A DNA stretch of 64,000 nucleotides from Oligoflexia bacterium (GTDB lineage Bacteria > Bdellovibrionota_G > JANQFH01). Under the pieces are notes generated by a model. It was given only the letters and a program-made list of their open reading frames with translations, ran no database searches and was not told the origin of the DNA. Positions within the stretch are counted from its first letter, which is position 1, and the number at the start of each line of letters is the position of its first letter. The translations under genes and the position numbers were made by a program. Below, one piece after another: positions 52,673 through 62,919 of the stretch. The DNA lies in NCBI GenBank assembly GCA_028277945.1, contig JANQFH010000056.1, positions 281,093-345,092 on the forward strand. The letters are read 5' to 3'.

Positions 52673-52698
52673 AGCGGGGTCCCATGTGGGACCCCGCT
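52673..52698 (-). terminator. Rho-independent terminator of the porin gene
   Basis: AGCGGGGTCCC and GGGACCCCGCT form an 11-bp perfect stem with an ATGT loop. Read on the minus strand it is followed by TTATTATTT and lies about 37 bases after the porin stop. Confidence 0.85.
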
Positions 52699-52734
52699 AT
52701 CAAACAAGCAATTGCAGGCTAACGCTTCTGCGTC

Positions 52735-53895
52735 TCAGATCAAGAACTGCACCTGGACGATACCCGAGTGGTTGGTCAAATTTGTACCTGCTGCCGGGAA
52801 ATCATCCTGTTTGGTGAGGTCATACTGAAGCTGCAGCTTGGCGTTATGCCCAGAAAAGTAATAGTTGATCACACCGCCAGGGGCGATGAGCGTTGAGCTG
52901 ACCGCGTTGTCTGGATCCTGATACAGGAAGCGGCCGGCAACCTCAACGTCTTCGGTGAGGAAGTAGCCGAGTGTTCCAAGTAGCGTGATGGCATCGGTAT
53001 CTGCCACAGCACTACCGTCGGTCTTTGTATAATGAAACTCACCCGAAGCACTGAAGCCATTCATCGCAAAGATGACATCGCCGGTAATACCGAAGTTGTC
53101 ATCAAAGAGGCCGTCGGCGTCGTTGTCGATCTTGTTGTAGTTGAAGCCACCAGAAACTGCGAGCTGCATTTCGTCGCTCATACCCATATCGCTATACCAG
53201 TAACCATGGCTACCCATGAGATGTAGGACCGCACGGGCGGTATAACGAAAGTCAATGTCGGTGGAGGCCGGGCCTGCTGTTAGCGTACCCTGGTTGACAC
53301 CGGAACCCGTGCCGTTCACAAAACCGTTGGTCATGGCAAGATAGTAATCCACCATACCGTCGGCAATGGCACCCCAGACACTCACACCAATCTCACGGCC
53401 AGGTACCGTCGCCACAAAGGCTGCCGGTGCTACCGCAGGTCCGGTAAGAGCGCGGTTGGCAAACTGCAGATGGCCGTTAAATGTCATGAACTCACGGCTG
53501 TAAGGTACTTTGAAGTTACCGACACGGATGTTGAACATATCGTTGTACTCATAGTTGACATAGTAATCTAGAAGCGCCACGCCACCTGCTGCGGCTGCGT
53601 TCTCCAGTGAAAACTTGTAGGTCCACTCGGGACCAAAGGCGTGACCCTTCCAGTAGAGACGGGCAATACCAATATCGTAGCTGCTGGTATTCTGTGCCCC
53701 GTCGAAGATACCAAAGTTGTAAAATGCCTTAAACAGACCACGGAACTTCAGAAGAAAATCATCGTCGGCAGAACGCATAAAAAAACCATCATGGTAACCC
53801 ATCTGGTCACTACCCGCTCTAACCGTTGGGGTGAGTAAAACTACACCCAACAACAACACTAGAATGAAACTCGACTTGCGCCATAACTTTCTCAT
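52735..53895 (-). CDS. outer-membrane porin (OprO/OprP-like)
   Basis: 386 residues from ATG 53895. AGGAGG lies about ten bases upstream. A signal peptide (SSFILVLLLGVVLLTPTVRA) is cleaved before GSDQMGYHDGFF. The mature protein is rich in alternating aromatic/hydrophilic strands (RLYWKGHAFGPEWTYKFSLENAAAAGG, VGNFKVPYSREFM, AKLQLQYDLTKQDDF) and ends VQVQFLI, as expected for a beta-barrel assembled by BAM. The strand pattern fits the phosphate-selective porin O and P family. Substrate not predictable. Confidence 0.88.
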   Translation of the reverse strand: MRKLWRKSSFILVLLLGVVLLTPTVRAGSDQMGYHDGFFMRSADDDFLLKFRGLFKAFYNFGIFDGAQNTSSYDIGIARLYWKGHAFGPEWTYKFSLENAAAAGGVALLDYYVNYEYNDMFNIRVGNFKVPYSREFMTFNGHLQFANRALTGPAVAPAAFVATVPGREIGVSVWGAIADGMVDYYLAMTNGFVNGTGSGVNQGTLTAGPASTDIDFRYTARAVLHLMGSHGYWYSDMGMSDEMQLAVSGGFNYNKIDNDADGLFDDNFGITGDVIFAMNGFSASGEFHYTKTDGSAVADTDAITLLGTLGYFLTEDVEVAGRFLYQDPDNAVSSTLIAPGGVINYYFSGHNAKLQLQYDLTKQDDFPAAGTNLTNHSGIVQVQFLI

Positions 53896-54087
53896 CTTCC
53901 TGATTCCTCCTAACAAAGGGTTAGCTGCAACTGCTTGATTAGGTTCCTCCCAACCAATTTAGATAATTAAACTTATTCGCTTTCCATATGTCAATAAAAA
54001 TTACGCCATCAAATTTTTAAAAATTATTGTGAAACGATGCGTTAATCACCCCTTGGTTGCCACAGCGACAACGTGTATCATAGAGCG
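53896..54087. promoter_or_regulatory. divergent promoter region porin / VKOR-DsbA
   Basis: A 192-base AT-rich stretch (53960-54040 is strongly AT) between two divergent starts. It must hold promoters for both genes. I could not identify convincing -35/-10 pairs or operators. Confidence 0.3.
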
Positions 54088-55302
54088 ATGAAAAAACCTT
54101 GGCTCTTGGCACTGCTGCTAATGCTTTTTATCGGCGCTGCTTTCCTCTGCGCCAGGCTCACCCACGACCATTACCAGTTCCTCTCTGGCGCTCGCCAAGG
54201 CAGTAGCTACTGCAACATCTCTACCTGGATAAACTGCGATGCCGTAACCGCCAGCGCTTACGCCACCCTCTTTGGCCTTACCAGCTCTTCTCTCGGCCTG
54301 GGCGCCTTTCTGTTGTTTATCCTCATCACCCTCGCCTCAATGTTTGCCGTTAACAAACCGCGGGAGAAACGCTTCTACCTCTCGTTGCTGCTCCTTGGCA
54401 CCACGGTCAGCACGCTCCAGGCTTTGTGGCTTCTCTGGGTGTCGCTCTTTAAGATACGCGCCCTCTGCATCAACTGCCTTATCACCGACGGAATCACCCT
54501 CGCCGCTCTGGTTATTGTTGTCGTTCTGTGCAGAGAGAGTTTTCCCGACTCAAGAGGCTTCCTCCTACAAGTGGTAAACGCTCTGCGCTCTCCACTACGA
54601 CTGGGTGGATGGGCGGTCATTGCTCTTATCTGTTTTCTCTTGCCAATCAGTTGGGACCGGCATCTGCACAAGGTCTCTCTGCAGCAACAGGAGCAAAAGA
54701 GCGCGGTCCTTCGCCAACGTCTAAAGACAATGCGCCCCGCTCTACTGAACACCCGCGACAGCGCCAGCACGGGTAGCGACCAGTCGCAAGTGACGCTGGT
54801 CACCTACAGCGATTTTGCCTGTCCCTTTTGTCGACGTGCTGCTTTTGTCTCTAAAGCTGTGGTCCACAACTACCGTGAGCAGGTACGGCTAGTCTTTAAA
54901 CACTTTCCCCTCGACACTGCCTGCAACTACCGCTTGCAGCGCACCGCCCATCCCTTTGCCTGCGAGGTGGCGCGTGGCAGCCTCTGCGCTTTGGAGCAAG
55001 AGCGTTTCTGGCCCTATCACGATGCGTTGTTTGAAACGACACCGCCCTTTTCATCGACCACTGCAGAGGTAACCGCAGAGAAACTCGGTCTTGATATGGC
55101 AGCGTTTACTCAGTGCATGGCTGCAGAGAGAACTTACCGCAAACTGCGCCAAGACATTGAAGAGGCGCATCGTCTTGGCGTCCAGGGGACACCCGCGTTC
55201 TTTTTTAACGGCCGCAAGTTTTCCGGCTTTCTTGCTGCGCCACAACTGCGGGCGTTGATCGAAGAGTCATTGCTAATGACAACCGACCAAGAGACGGATT
55301 AA
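54088..55302 (+). CDS. VKOR–DsbA fusion (disulfide bond formation)
   Basis: 404 residues from ATG 54088. The first half is a VKOR domain with about five membrane segments: loop cysteines C42 and C50 ([11 protein letters not shown]) and active-site CINC (C127, C130). The second half is a DsbA-like thioredoxin domain with CPFC (C245, C248) and the cis-proline in GTPAFFFNG. Fusion of the quinone-linked oxidase to its thiol oxidase gives a complete disulfide-making unit in the periplasm. Neither dsbA nor dsbB is otherwise seen. Its end overlaps the convergent YyaL-type gene by four bases. Confidence 0.93.
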   Translation: MKKPWLLALLLMLFIGAAFLCARLTHDHYQFLSGARQGSSYCNISTWINCDAVTASAYATLFGLTSSSLGLGAFLLFILITLASMFAVNKPREKRFYLSLLLLGTTVSTLQALWLLWVSLFKIRALCINCLITDGITLAALVIVVVLCRESFPDSRGFLLQVVNALRSPLRLGGWAVIALICFLLPISWDRHLHKVSLQQQEQKSAVLRQRLKTMRPALLNTRDSASTGSDQSQVTLVTYSDFACPFCRRAAFVSKAVVHNYREQVRLVFKHFPLDTACNYRLQRTAHPFACEVARGSLCALEQERFWPYHDALFETTPPFSSTTAEVTAEKLGLDMAAFTQCMAAERTYRKLRQDIEEAHRLGVQGTPAFFFNGRKFSGFLAAPQLRALIEESLLMTTDQETD

Positions 55303-57467
55303 AGCGACAACGGCTGATAACTTTCAATCAAGCTCTTGGCTTTTTCAAAGTCTTGTGTTGGCAGTTGACACACACCCTGTTCACAGACGTACACCGTGGC
55401 CTTACCATGCAGCTGCGGACGATCACGCAGTAGCGGCAACGCCTTGCCTAACTCCGGTTCACCCACAGCCAACACCGAGTTGGGCACAAAGGTATGAAAG
55501 AGATAATCCTTAAGCTGTTGGGTCAGCGGCGCCTCCTTGCTCCCCACCACCGCAACCTCCTTGGCACGATCGACATCAAAATCAAGCGCCATCAACGCCT
55601 GACTGTATGCACTGGGAAACTTTTTGATCTTTGCCGCCATCACACCTAGCAGTTTGTCAGCACGTTGACGATAATCGCGCTCCAAAGTCAGTGCGTGCAG
55701 TTTAAGGAGGTTGAGTGCCGCCACTGAGTTGCCCGAGGGCACGGCACCATCATCAAAATCCTTTTGCCGTAACAACAAGTCGCGATTTTCAGCAGGGCTA
55801 AAGAAGTAACCCCCCTCAGCCTCGTCCCAAAAGAGTCGATCCTGTTGCCTTTGTAACTGGCGTGCCCAATCGAGCCAAGCCACCGCAAAGTCCGCTTCGT
55901 GCAGCGCTAGCAAGCCGAAGATGAGAAAGGCGTAATCATTTATATAGGCCAAAAAACGACTATCGCCATCACGGTAGCGCCGTAGCAGCCTGCCTGCATC
56001 TTCCAGATTTGCTTGGACAAAGCGGGCGGCATCCTGCGCTGCCTTGAGGTAGCGTATGTCGCCGAGAACCTGATAGCCCTTGGCCATGGCAGCTATCATC
56101 AAGCCATTCCAAGCAGTGAGGATTTTGTCATCCTTGTGTGGATGCACCCGGCGCTCACGCATGGCAAACAGCTTCTTGTGCGCGCTCTGGAGCAGCGGCT
56201 CCTGCTTCACCTCCCAGCTGTAATCAGCAGTCAGGTGCAGGATGTTTTCGCCTGCCTCGAAGTTGCCAGAGCTGCTCACACCGTAAACCTTCTTGAAGAG
56301 CGCAAACTCCTCGGCAGTTAGAGCCGCTTGCAACTCCTTTTCACTCCAAACATAAAACTTACCCTCTACCCCTTCGCTGTCCGCGTCTTCGGCAGAATAG
56401 AATCCGCCTGCGGTTGCCGTCATGTCGCGCAACACATAGTCCAGTATCCCCTGTGCCACACTTGCGTACATGGGTTTGTTGGTTACCTGATAAGCCTCAA
56501 GGTAGCTGATGGCGAGCAGGGCATTGTCATAGAGCATCTTTTCAAAGTGTGGCACCAACCAGATGGCATCGGTAGAGTAGCGCGCAAAACCACCGCCAAG
56601 GTGATCGTAAATCCCACCCCGAGCCATCTTCTCCAAGGTGACCTCAACCATCTTCAGTGCTGCCTGCTCACCACTGCGCCGGTGTAGCCGCAGCAACAGC
56701 GACAGCGCCATGCTGCGCGGAAACTTCGGCGCAGCACCAAATCCACCATGTTCCGCATCAAAGCCCTGAACAAACTGTTGGTAGGCTTGAGCGAGCACGC
56801 TTTCATCGAGGCTTGCCGTGCTGCTCTCGGCATCCTGCTGGCGCAGATAGGCAGTGATCTGCTCTGCTGAAGTAAGGATCTTATCCGGCTGTTGCAACCA
56901 CGCTTGCTGGATGAGGTTTAGCAGCTCGATAAACTTTGCCCGCGGAAAGAAGGTGCCACCAAAAAAGGGTTGTAGCTCTGGTGTGAGAAAGACCGTAAGC
57001 GGCCAGCCACCTTGACCGGTCAAGCCGACTACCGCCTGCATGTAGATCTGATCGACATCGGGCCGCTCTTCACGATCCACCTTTACACTGATGAAGTGTT
57101 GGTTGAGCAGATCAGCAACCGCTTGGTTTTCAAAGGAGTCATGTGCCATCACATGACACCAGTGGCAGGTGGAGTAACCAATACTAAGGAAGATCGGTCT
57201 GTTTTGTTCGCGCGCCGCCCGAAAAGCCTCCTCACCCCAGCTAAACCAGTGGATCGGGTTGTCCTTGTGCTGCAGTAGATAGGGGCTCTTCTCTTCGCCA
57301 AGACGATTGTAAGTCATAGGCTTGTCTCTCTCACTCCCACGAAAAGGCGTTACCCGTTTGCTGCGCATGAGCAGCCCAACTCCTAGAAGAACAACCAGGA
57401 TGAGCAGCGTCACAAATAGAGCTCGGTGCAGCTTTTTGCCGGCAAACTCTGCATTGCCAAGCAACAT
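55299..57467 (-). CDS. YyaL/SSP411-type thioredoxin-domain protein
   Basis: 722 residues. A membrane segment (about 16-33) precedes a DUF255 thioredoxin domain ([22 protein letters not shown]) with CHWC at C101-C104 ([14 protein letters not shown]). The remaining 550 residues form the six-hairpin (alpha/alpha)6 barrel typical of the family ([48 protein letters not shown]). The substrate of the family is unknown. The membrane anchor is not universal. It converges with the disulfide-forming fusion gene, suggesting related periplasmic redox functions. Confidence 0.93.
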   Translation of the reverse strand: MLLGNAEFAGKKLHRALFVTLLILVVLLGVGLLMRSKRVTPFRGSERDKPMTYNRLGEEKSPYLLQHKDNPIHWFSWGEEAFRAAREQNRPIFLSIGYSTCHWCHVMAHDSFENQAVADLLNQHFISVKVDREERPDVDQIYMQAVVGLTGQGGWPLTVFLTPELQPFFGGTFFPRAKFIELLNLIQQAWLQQPDKILTSAEQITAYLRQQDAESSTASLDESVLAQAYQQFVQGFDAEHGGFGAAPKFPRSMALSLLLRLHRRSGEQAALKMVEVTLEKMARGGIYDHLGGGFARYSTDAIWLVPHFEKMLYDNALLAISYLEAYQVTNKPMYASVAQGILDYVLRDMTATAGGFYSAEDADSEGVEGKFYVWSEKELQAALTAEEFALFKKVYGVSSSGNFEAGENILHLTADYSWEVKQEPLLQSAHKKLFAMRERRVHPHKDDKILTAWNGLMIAAMAKGYQVLGDIRYLKAAQDAARFVQANLEDAGRLLRRYRDGDSRFLAYINDYAFLIFGLLALHEADFAVAWLDWARQLQRQQDRLFWDEAEGGYFFSPAENRDLLLRQKDFDDGAVPSGNSVAALNLLKLHALTLERDYRQRADKLLGVMAAKIKKFPSAYSQALMALDFDVDRAKEVAVVGSKEAPLTQQLKDYLFHTFVPNSVLAVGEPELGKALPLLRDRPQLHGKATVYVCEQGVCQLPTQDFEKAKSLIESYQPLSL

Positions 57468-57620
57468 AGTCTGGAGCTCACCTTACTGTCTTAAACGCTT
57501 CCTTGTCTAATCATTGCTGGAAGAGGTTGGGCCCGTAGGCTTGACGTCGTCGCTAAAGTCGCTATCATTCCAAATTATGCTAATAATATTAATAGGTTAT
57601 GGTAAGGAGACAAAACCATA

Positions 57621-58946
57621 ATGACGCCACTCACGCCTCCCAATATCCACGCCACCCTCGATAAGTACCTGCTGGCAGATGGCCTGCCGCTGGTCTACGA
57701 TGTCAAGCAGAGCAAGGGCTCCTACCTCCATGACAGCCGTTCCAATCGAGACTTTCTCGATCTCTTCTCTTTTTTCGCCTCCATGCCGCTGGGACACAAC
57801 CATCCCAAGATGTTAGACAAGGAGTTTCAACAAACACTGGCCACCATTGCCACCACCAAACCGACCAACTCCGATGTCTACACCGAGGATCTCGCCAGCT
57901 TCGTCACCACCTTTGCCAAACAGGCCAGCTCACCCTGGTTCAAATACCTCTTCTTTGTTGACGGCGGTGCACTCGCGGTTGAGAACGCTTTAAAGACCGC
58001 CTTTGATTGGAAGGTACGTCTCACCGGTCGTGCTCATGAAACAGACGTTACCGATCTTAGCGTCATTCACTTTCGCCAAGCCTTTCATGGACGCTCGGGT
58101 TATACCTTGAGCCTGACCAACACCAACGATCCACGCAAATACCAGTTCTTTCCCAAGTTCAACTGGCCACGCATCACCAATCCAAAGATCCGCTTTCCGC
58201 TGGCGGGAGAAAATTTAAAATCCGTCGAGCAATTGGAAGCGCAAGCCCTCGATGCAATCCAACAGGCCATTAAAAAAAACAGCCAAAACATTGCCGCGCT
58301 CATCATAGAACCCATCCAAGGTGAAGGCGGTGATAACCACTTTCGTGGTGAGTTCTTACGTGAGCTACGCCGTCTCACCCAAGAGCATGATATCCTCTAC
58401 ATCCTCGACGAAGTTCAGAGCGGTTTTGGTATCACTGGCAAGATGTGGTGTTTTGAACACTTTGACTTCACCCCAGACATCATCGCCTTTGGTAAAAAAA
58501 CCCAGGTCTGTGGTATTGCCTGCACAGATCGCATTGACAGTGTCAAAGACCATGTCTTTGCCCTGCCAAGCCGGATTAACTCCACTTGGGGTGGCAACCT
58601 CATTGATATGGTCCGTTGCCAACGTTACTTGGAGATTGTTGCTGAGGACAAGCTCATCGACAACGCCCGGGATGTTGGCCGCTACGGTCTTGAGCTGCTG
58701 CAAGAGTTGCAAAGTAATCACGCCAAACTCATCAGCAACGTGCGTGGGCGTGGTTTGATGATCGCCTTTGATCTGCCGAGCGAAGCGCAGCGCGACGACT
58801 TTCTTAATAAGCTCTTTGAACATCGCCTGATTGTTTTGGGTTGTGGCGAACGCTCTATCCGATTGCGTCCGCATCTTGACATCACAAAAGAAAACCTCGC
58901 GCGCGCCGTGGAAATTATCGGCGACGTCGCCAAGGGCATGATATGA
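57621..58946 (+). CDS. lat: L-lysine 6-transaminase
   Basis: 441 residues. A class III PLP aminotransferase: FVDGGALAVENALKTAFDW, QAFHGRSGYTLSLTNT, ALIIEPIQGEGGD, YILDEVQSGFGITG (D263) and the PLP lysine in FGKKTQVCG (K292 or K293), the last matching lysine 6-aminotransferases closely. It converts lysine and 2-oxoglutarate to allysine (2-aminoadipate semialdehyde, which cyclises to piperideine-6-carboxylate) and glutamate. AAGGAG precedes the ATG. The next gene, overlapping by four bases, encodes the oxidising enzyme. Confidence 0.93.
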   Translation: MTPLTPPNIHATLDKYLLADGLPLVYDVKQSKGSYLHDSRSNRDFLDLFSFFASMPLGHNHPKMLDKEFQQTLATIATTKPTNSDVYTEDLASFVTTFAKQASSPWFKYLFFVDGGALAVENALKTAFDWKVRLTGRAHETDVTDLSVIHFRQAFHGRSGYTLSLTNTNDPRKYQFFPKFNWPRITNPKIRFPLAGENLKSVEQLEAQALDAIQQAIKKNSQNIAALIIEPIQGEGGDNHFRGEFLRELRRLTQEHDILYILDEVQSGFGITGKMWCFEHFDFTPDIIAFGKKTQVCGIACTDRIDSVKDHVFALPSRINSTWGGNLIDMVRCQRYLEIVAEDKLIDNARDVGRYGLELLQELQSNHAKLISNVRGRGLMIAFDLPSEAQRDDFLNKLFEHRLIVLGCGERSIRLRPHLDITKENLARAVEIIGDVAKGMI

Positions 58947-60553
58947 AACTTCTCGATAATGGTGAGTGCAACAACCTCTACGGCAAAACCATAGAGATAA
59001 AAAATCTCATCGCCGACCAAGAGTGTGCGGCAAGCGATGGCAAAACATTTGAGTCACGCAACCCCAGTGATCAGCGTGACCTTGTGGCCACCGTACCGAT
59101 TGCAACCCAGCACGATGTCGATCGCGCACTCGACGCTGCCAAGGATGCCTTTCAGCAGTGGCGTGAGGTTCCAGCACCGGTGCGTGCTGGCGTGATCGCC
59201 AGGTTAGGTGAGCTCTTGGCTGCCAACAAAGAGACGCTTGCCTTCATCATCACCCGCGAGATGGGCAAAACCAAAAAAGAGGCTCTCGGCAGTGTACAAG
59301 AGGCCATCGATACCGCCCGCTTCTTTCAAGCCGAAGGCCGTCGCCTCTACGGCCAGACCGTACCCTCGGAGATGCGTCAAAAAGAGCTCTCTACCTACCG
59401 CAAACCCAAGGGTGTGGTCGGTGTGATCACACCAGCCAACTTTCCCATTGCCGTGCCGTCGTGGAAACTCATCCCAGCAATTCTCTGTGGCAACACCGCC
59501 GTGTGGAAACCCGCACCCGATTCTCCGGCGGTTGCCTACCTCTTTGGCAAGCTGTGGCAGGCTGCCGGCCTGCCTGCTGGTGTGCTCAACATTGTTTACG
59601 GCTTTGGCCGACCCACAGGACAGTATCTGCTCGACGCCGTGGATGCCGGCAAGGTGCAAAAGATTAGCTTTACTGGCTCCACTGCAGTAGGGCGTCTAGT
59701 TGGTGAGGTGTGTGGTCGCAACCTCATCATTCCCTCGCTCGAGCTTGGTGGTAAAAATCCACTGATTGTGCTCGACGATGCTGATGTCGATCAAGCGGTT
59801 GAAGGGGCGTTGTGGGCAACCTATGGTACGGGTGGGCAGCGCTGTACTTCGTGCGGCAATATTATCTTGCAACGGAAAATCTATGCGCCCTTTAAGAGTC
59901 GTTTTTTGGCGGCCATGGAAAAACTCAAAATCGGCAACCCCATTCTCCACCCCGAAGTCGACTACGGTCCGATGATCAGCAAGAGTTTTTATGAACGCTT
60001 CCTCGAGCACTATCAAACCGGCAGCAAAGAGGGGGCCAAACTCCTTATGGGCAAGGGACGCATTGACGCCAACAACCCTTGGCCGAATTTTCATGGCGAT
60101 GCCGAGCAAGGTTACTACTGCTGGCCAACGCTGTGGGAGAAGGTCAAGCCACCCATGCAGCTGGCATTGGAAGAGGTTTTTGGTCCAACCACCAACCTCA
60201 TTGAAGTGGCCGATGTGGATGCGGCCATTCAAGTCGCCAACGCCCCCAACTATGGACTCTCCTCAGCCATTTATACTAGTAACCGCCAAGCAATCTACCA
60301 GTTCAAACGCACTATAGAGGCGGGCATGAGCAGCATCAACAACAGCACAACCGGTGCCGAAGCGCACCTGCCCTTTGGTGGCGTCAAAGGCTCAGGCAAT
60401 GGCATGCGCGAGTCCGGCATCTGGGTGATTGAGGCCTACACCTACTGGCACGCCATCAACGATGATCTGAGCGAATCGCTGCAGCTGGCACAGATGGATA
60501 CTGAGTACCTCGCCACCCAACAGGAGGTCGACTTTGCCGCGCTGCTGCCCTGA
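58943..60553 (+). CDS. aldehyde dehydrogenase, probable L-aminoadipate-semialdehyde dehydrogenase
   Basis: 536 residues. The NAD(P)-binding region has TPANFPIAVPSWKLIPAILCGNT and FTGSTAVGR; the catalytic Glu is E267 (LELGGKN) and the nucleophile C301 (GGQRCTSCGN). It ends with the usual oligomerisation segment. Coupled to lat, it most likely oxidises aminoadipate semialdehyde to L-2-aminoadipate, completing a two-step lysine degradation route. A generic succinate-semialdehyde type enzyme is the alternative. Confidence 0.9.
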   Translation: MKLLDNGECNNLYGKTIEIKNLIADQECAASDGKTFESRNPSDQRDLVATVPIATQHDVDRALDAAKDAFQQWREVPAPVRAGVIARLGELLAANKETLAFIITREMGKTKKEALGSVQEAIDTARFFQAEGRRLYGQTVPSEMRQKELSTYRKPKGVVGVITPANFPIAVPSWKLIPAILCGNTAVWKPAPDSPAVAYLFGKLWQAAGLPAGVLNIVYGFGRPTGQYLLDAVDAGKVQKISFTGSTAVGRLVGEVCGRNLIIPSLELGGKNPLIVLDDADVDQAVEGALWATYGTGGQRCTSCGNIILQRKIYAPFKSRFLAAMEKLKIGNPILHPEVDYGPMISKSFYERFLEHYQTGSKEGAKLLMGKGRIDANNPWPNFHGDAEQGYYCWPTLWEKVKPPMQLALEEVFGPTTNLIEVADVDAAIQVANAPNYGLSSAIYTSNRQAIYQFKRTIEAGMSSINNSTTGAEAHLPFGGVKGSGNGMRESGIWVIEAYTYWHAINDDLSESLQLAQMDTEYLATQQEVDFAALLP

Positions 60554-60714
60554 GCGATTCATATCTTACTAATATTAAAAAGAAATTTTTCTCCAAAACC
60601 TACCTTGAACAAGCGTTTTTTCTTGTCTTCACCAACCAATTTTGTTAGATACAAGGTGTCAAAAAGCCGTGCCTTTTTGTGCCCATAGAAATTCCTAATC
60701 TGGGAGGAAGTTCG

Positions 60715-61416
60715 ATGAAAAAGTCTATGGTTTTCGTTTTTGGTCTAGCTCTACTGCTTATCCAACCGGCTTTTGCCGAACGAAGCTGCACCGGCGCCGA
60801 ACTTGCTGGAGGCAAAGTCGTCGGTCCTGCGGCTACGGACAGTGGATCCGACGCATTGGGACCCGGCGAATACGGTAATACGCGCAGCAAACCAGCGCTC
60901 GAAAATTTTGAAACTATCCACGTCGGCCCAGCGGTCGCAGAAACCATAAGTCCAGATGGTCAGGGTCCAGCGGTCGCAGATCTTGAAATCATTAACCTAG
61001 GCACTGATAAGAGTAACAGCCTATGGGCATCACTTATCGACAAGGTAATAACATTTGTCGACAGTGGCTCCGACGCTCTGGGAAAAAAAGTTGCCACTCG
61101 CGACTACACGGGCCCAGTCCTTGGAGACATGGCAGAATCTGGCCCCATCAGTCATCCATGTGGAGACTGCATTACTATTGCCGCTGACGGAAGTGTATCA
61201 GGCATGATCCCACTAGCAGCTGATGTTATGGGCAATAATGGCATAGCGGTTCCTCCGACAGAAGTTGGACTCCTTATTGTTGAGCACGACACCCCAGGTG
61301 CCGGAGCAATTGATAGTGATAACCCCTGCTTTGGCAACGAGCAACAACCTTGCTTTGGCCACAAAGACGGGGGAGTCACCGATTTACGCAACTGGGTTAC
61401 CGACCTACACATGTAG
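60715..61416 (+). CDS. secreted protein with internal repeats and HDTPGAG motif
   Basis: 233 residues from ATG 60715, with GGGAGGAAG upstream. A signal peptide (SMVFVFGLALLLIQPAFA) is followed by a mature region with repeated short motifs: DSGSDALG at 42-49 and again at 116-123, and GPAVA at 71-75 and 84-88. Paired cysteines occur at CGDC and later. HDTPGAG at residues 191-197 is shared with the otherwise unlike protein encoded at 61571. No known family is recognised. A strong terminator follows at 61442, so this is a monocistronic unit. Part of the accessory locus at the right end. Confidence 0.7.
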   Translation: MKKSMVFVFGLALLLIQPAFAERSCTGAELAGGKVVGPAATDSGSDALGPGEYGNTRSKPALENFETIHVGPAVAETISPDGQGPAVADLEIINLGTDKSNSLWASLIDKVITFVDSGSDALGKKVATRDYTGPVLGDMAESGPISHPCGDCITIAADGSVSGMIPLAADVMGNNGIAVPPTEVGLLIVEHDTPGAGAIDSDNPCFGNEQQPCFGHKDGGVTDLRNWVTDLHM

Positions 61417-61441
61417 GCTAAGTAAAAACGTCACAACCTAT

Positions 61442-61477
61442 AAACGGCAAGGTCTAAGACCTTGCCGTTTTTGTTTG
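61442..61477 (+). terminator. Rho-independent terminator
   Basis: AAACGGCAAGGTC and GACCTTGCCGTTT form a 13-bp stem with a three-base TAA loop, followed by TTTGTTTGT. It lies 26 bases after the stop of the secreted-protein gene. Confidence 0.92.
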
Positions 61478-61570
61478 TCTCAGACTAAGGGTGGCGGCCT
61501 GATCTGTCCCCTTTACTTCTCGCCTCTCTTTAGGTATCTGCATCGGCATCATCATTGAGGGAACCGCTCC

Positions 61571-62815
61571 ATGCAAGGCATCGTTGTTTTTACCATCCTA
61601 GCAATCCTGGTGGCTCCAGCTCTATTAGCCAATGAGGCATGGGAGGCTCTTCCCACAGAGGCAGAGGTCGAGGCCGAGCTCTTTGGTGAGGTAGACCCTA
61701 GCTTCTCAGGCCTGCTGGCTACAGATAGCCTATGTCATCCTGATCTTTTGGATCTCCTAGATCCAGAGTTAGCTTTAGAAGACAAACCCACTACGCTTAT
61801 CGTGCAACTTAGCGAGTTTGGAGAACCACCTAGCACCGCCTTAAACTTAGAATTTGGCGATTGGGCTGAAGGCTTTGGCCAAGGCGTCACCGCTTCAATA
61901 GAGTTAGCCCCTAAGTTTCTCTTCTTGTTTATCCATCAACTCAGATACAACCTCGATGGGGAAGATCTAGAGGCTTTCGTTGAAGACCCTTGGCAAAATG
62001 GCGCCCTACCCTTACTGCAAGCGCAGCACCAAGCAACCCTAGGTATGTGGTGTGAAGGGCGTGAGCACAACCATCCTGAGATGATGGGTATGGCAACAGG
62101 CAATATTGCCATGAACCTCGTGTTCATGAAGGGCGGCTATGATCTTAGCAAACAGATGTTGATGAAAAGATTCTCGGGTACAGGTGCTTCCAGAGTGTCG
62201 GGTGGTTTGCTAACACGCTTGCTTCAGCCTGGCTTGCGAGGCAGCCACCTTGGTATGCAGGCCGTGCTCATCGATGTCATCCCCATACAAACCATCACTC
62301 CCATTGCCATTGAAGGTGCCTCCCTTGGCGCTGCTGCCGCTCTGCCGGGGATGGGGATTGTCGTGTACCATGATACCCCAGGTGCCGGGGGTGACGATAC
62401 ATGGCCAGACCAAGAAGCAATAAGAAACCTTCAGCCAGGTGATAAGATTGTCGCTAATGTACCAGTGGTTGGGCGCAGGACTGGAACCGTAGAAGCAAAA
62501 GGCTATAGTGTTACCTGGAAAACTGGACGTGGTAATGAAACAACAGGAGCCTTTATTTCGCAGGAACAAGCCGCTGCACAAGCAACAGGTAGATTGCGTA
62601 TATCTAATAAAGATGGAACACCAGGGGCTTCGTTACCGCAGTGGCCGGATAAGCCCGATCTTGGCAAATTAACTCTTGGATACTTAGATGGCGAAACTAC
62701 AAGGCCTGTAACACGTATCCGTCCATCTGTGCGGGTTAAAACCGATTCCCATCAGGGAAGGCTGTCAGACGCATCTATTTCCGTTGACCCATCTAACATA
62801 ACAGAGATCAAGTAA
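61571..62815 (+). CDS. secreted protein of an unknown tandem-duplicated family (complete copy)
   Basis: 414 residues. A signal peptide (IVVFTILAILVAPALLA) leads into a mature N-terminal region with LPTEAEVEAELFGEVDPSF, DSLCHPDLLDLLDPELALEDKP and IHQLRYNLDGED. This region (nucleotides 61646-62031) is nearly identical to the start of the gene at 63534. It continues with CEGREHNHPEMMGMATGNIA, Gly/Ala-rich hydrophobic stretches (about 205-265), then VVYHDTPGAG at 264-273. The last 140 residues (LQPGDKIVANVPVVGRRTG, GYSVTWKTGRGNETT) look like a small beta domain of different character. No enzyme motif is recognised. A brnTA pair follows. This could be a polymorphic secreted effector with an exchangeable tail (inference). 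Confidence 0.7.
   Translation: MQGIVVFTILAILVAPALLANEAWEALPTEAEVEAELFGEVDPSFSGLLATDSLCHPDLLDLLDPELALEDKPTTLIVQLSEFGEPPSTALNLEFGDWAEGFGQGVTASIELAPKFLFLFIHQLRYNLDGEDLEAFVEDPWQNGALPLLQAQHQATLGMWCEGREHNHPEMMGMATGNIAMNLVFMKGGYDLSKQMLMKRFSGTGASRVSGGLLTRLLQPGLRGSHLGMQAVLIDVIPIQTITPIAIEGASLGAAAALPGMGIVVYHDTPGAGGDDTWPDQEAIRNLQPGDKIVANVPVVGRRTGTVEAKGYSVTWKTGRGNETTGAFISQEQAAAQATGRLRISNKDGTPGASLPQWPDKPDLGKLTLGYLDGETTRPVTRIRPSVRVKTDSHQGRLSDASISVDPSNITEIK
61646..62031 (+). repeat. 386-base direct repeat, copy 1
   Basis: Aligns base for base without gaps with 63615-64000; by eye about nine in ten positions agree, counting roughly 38 differences, with changes clustered in three short patches. The match extends to the window edge and may go further. 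Confidence 0.9.
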
Positions 62816-62919
62816 CAAAGCCTGTCCCTCGCTCCTCTTCATTCGCTACACCCCGGCAGTCTTTACAAAAAATTGACTAAAAAGTATTATTTAAGTACCC
62901 ATAATATGGTAAAAATGAT

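Noticed and set aside
60554..60714. RNA gene or riboswitch upstream of the secreted-protein gene
   Set aside because: The 161-base gap is AT-rich with no convincing structure beyond a ribosome-binding site.
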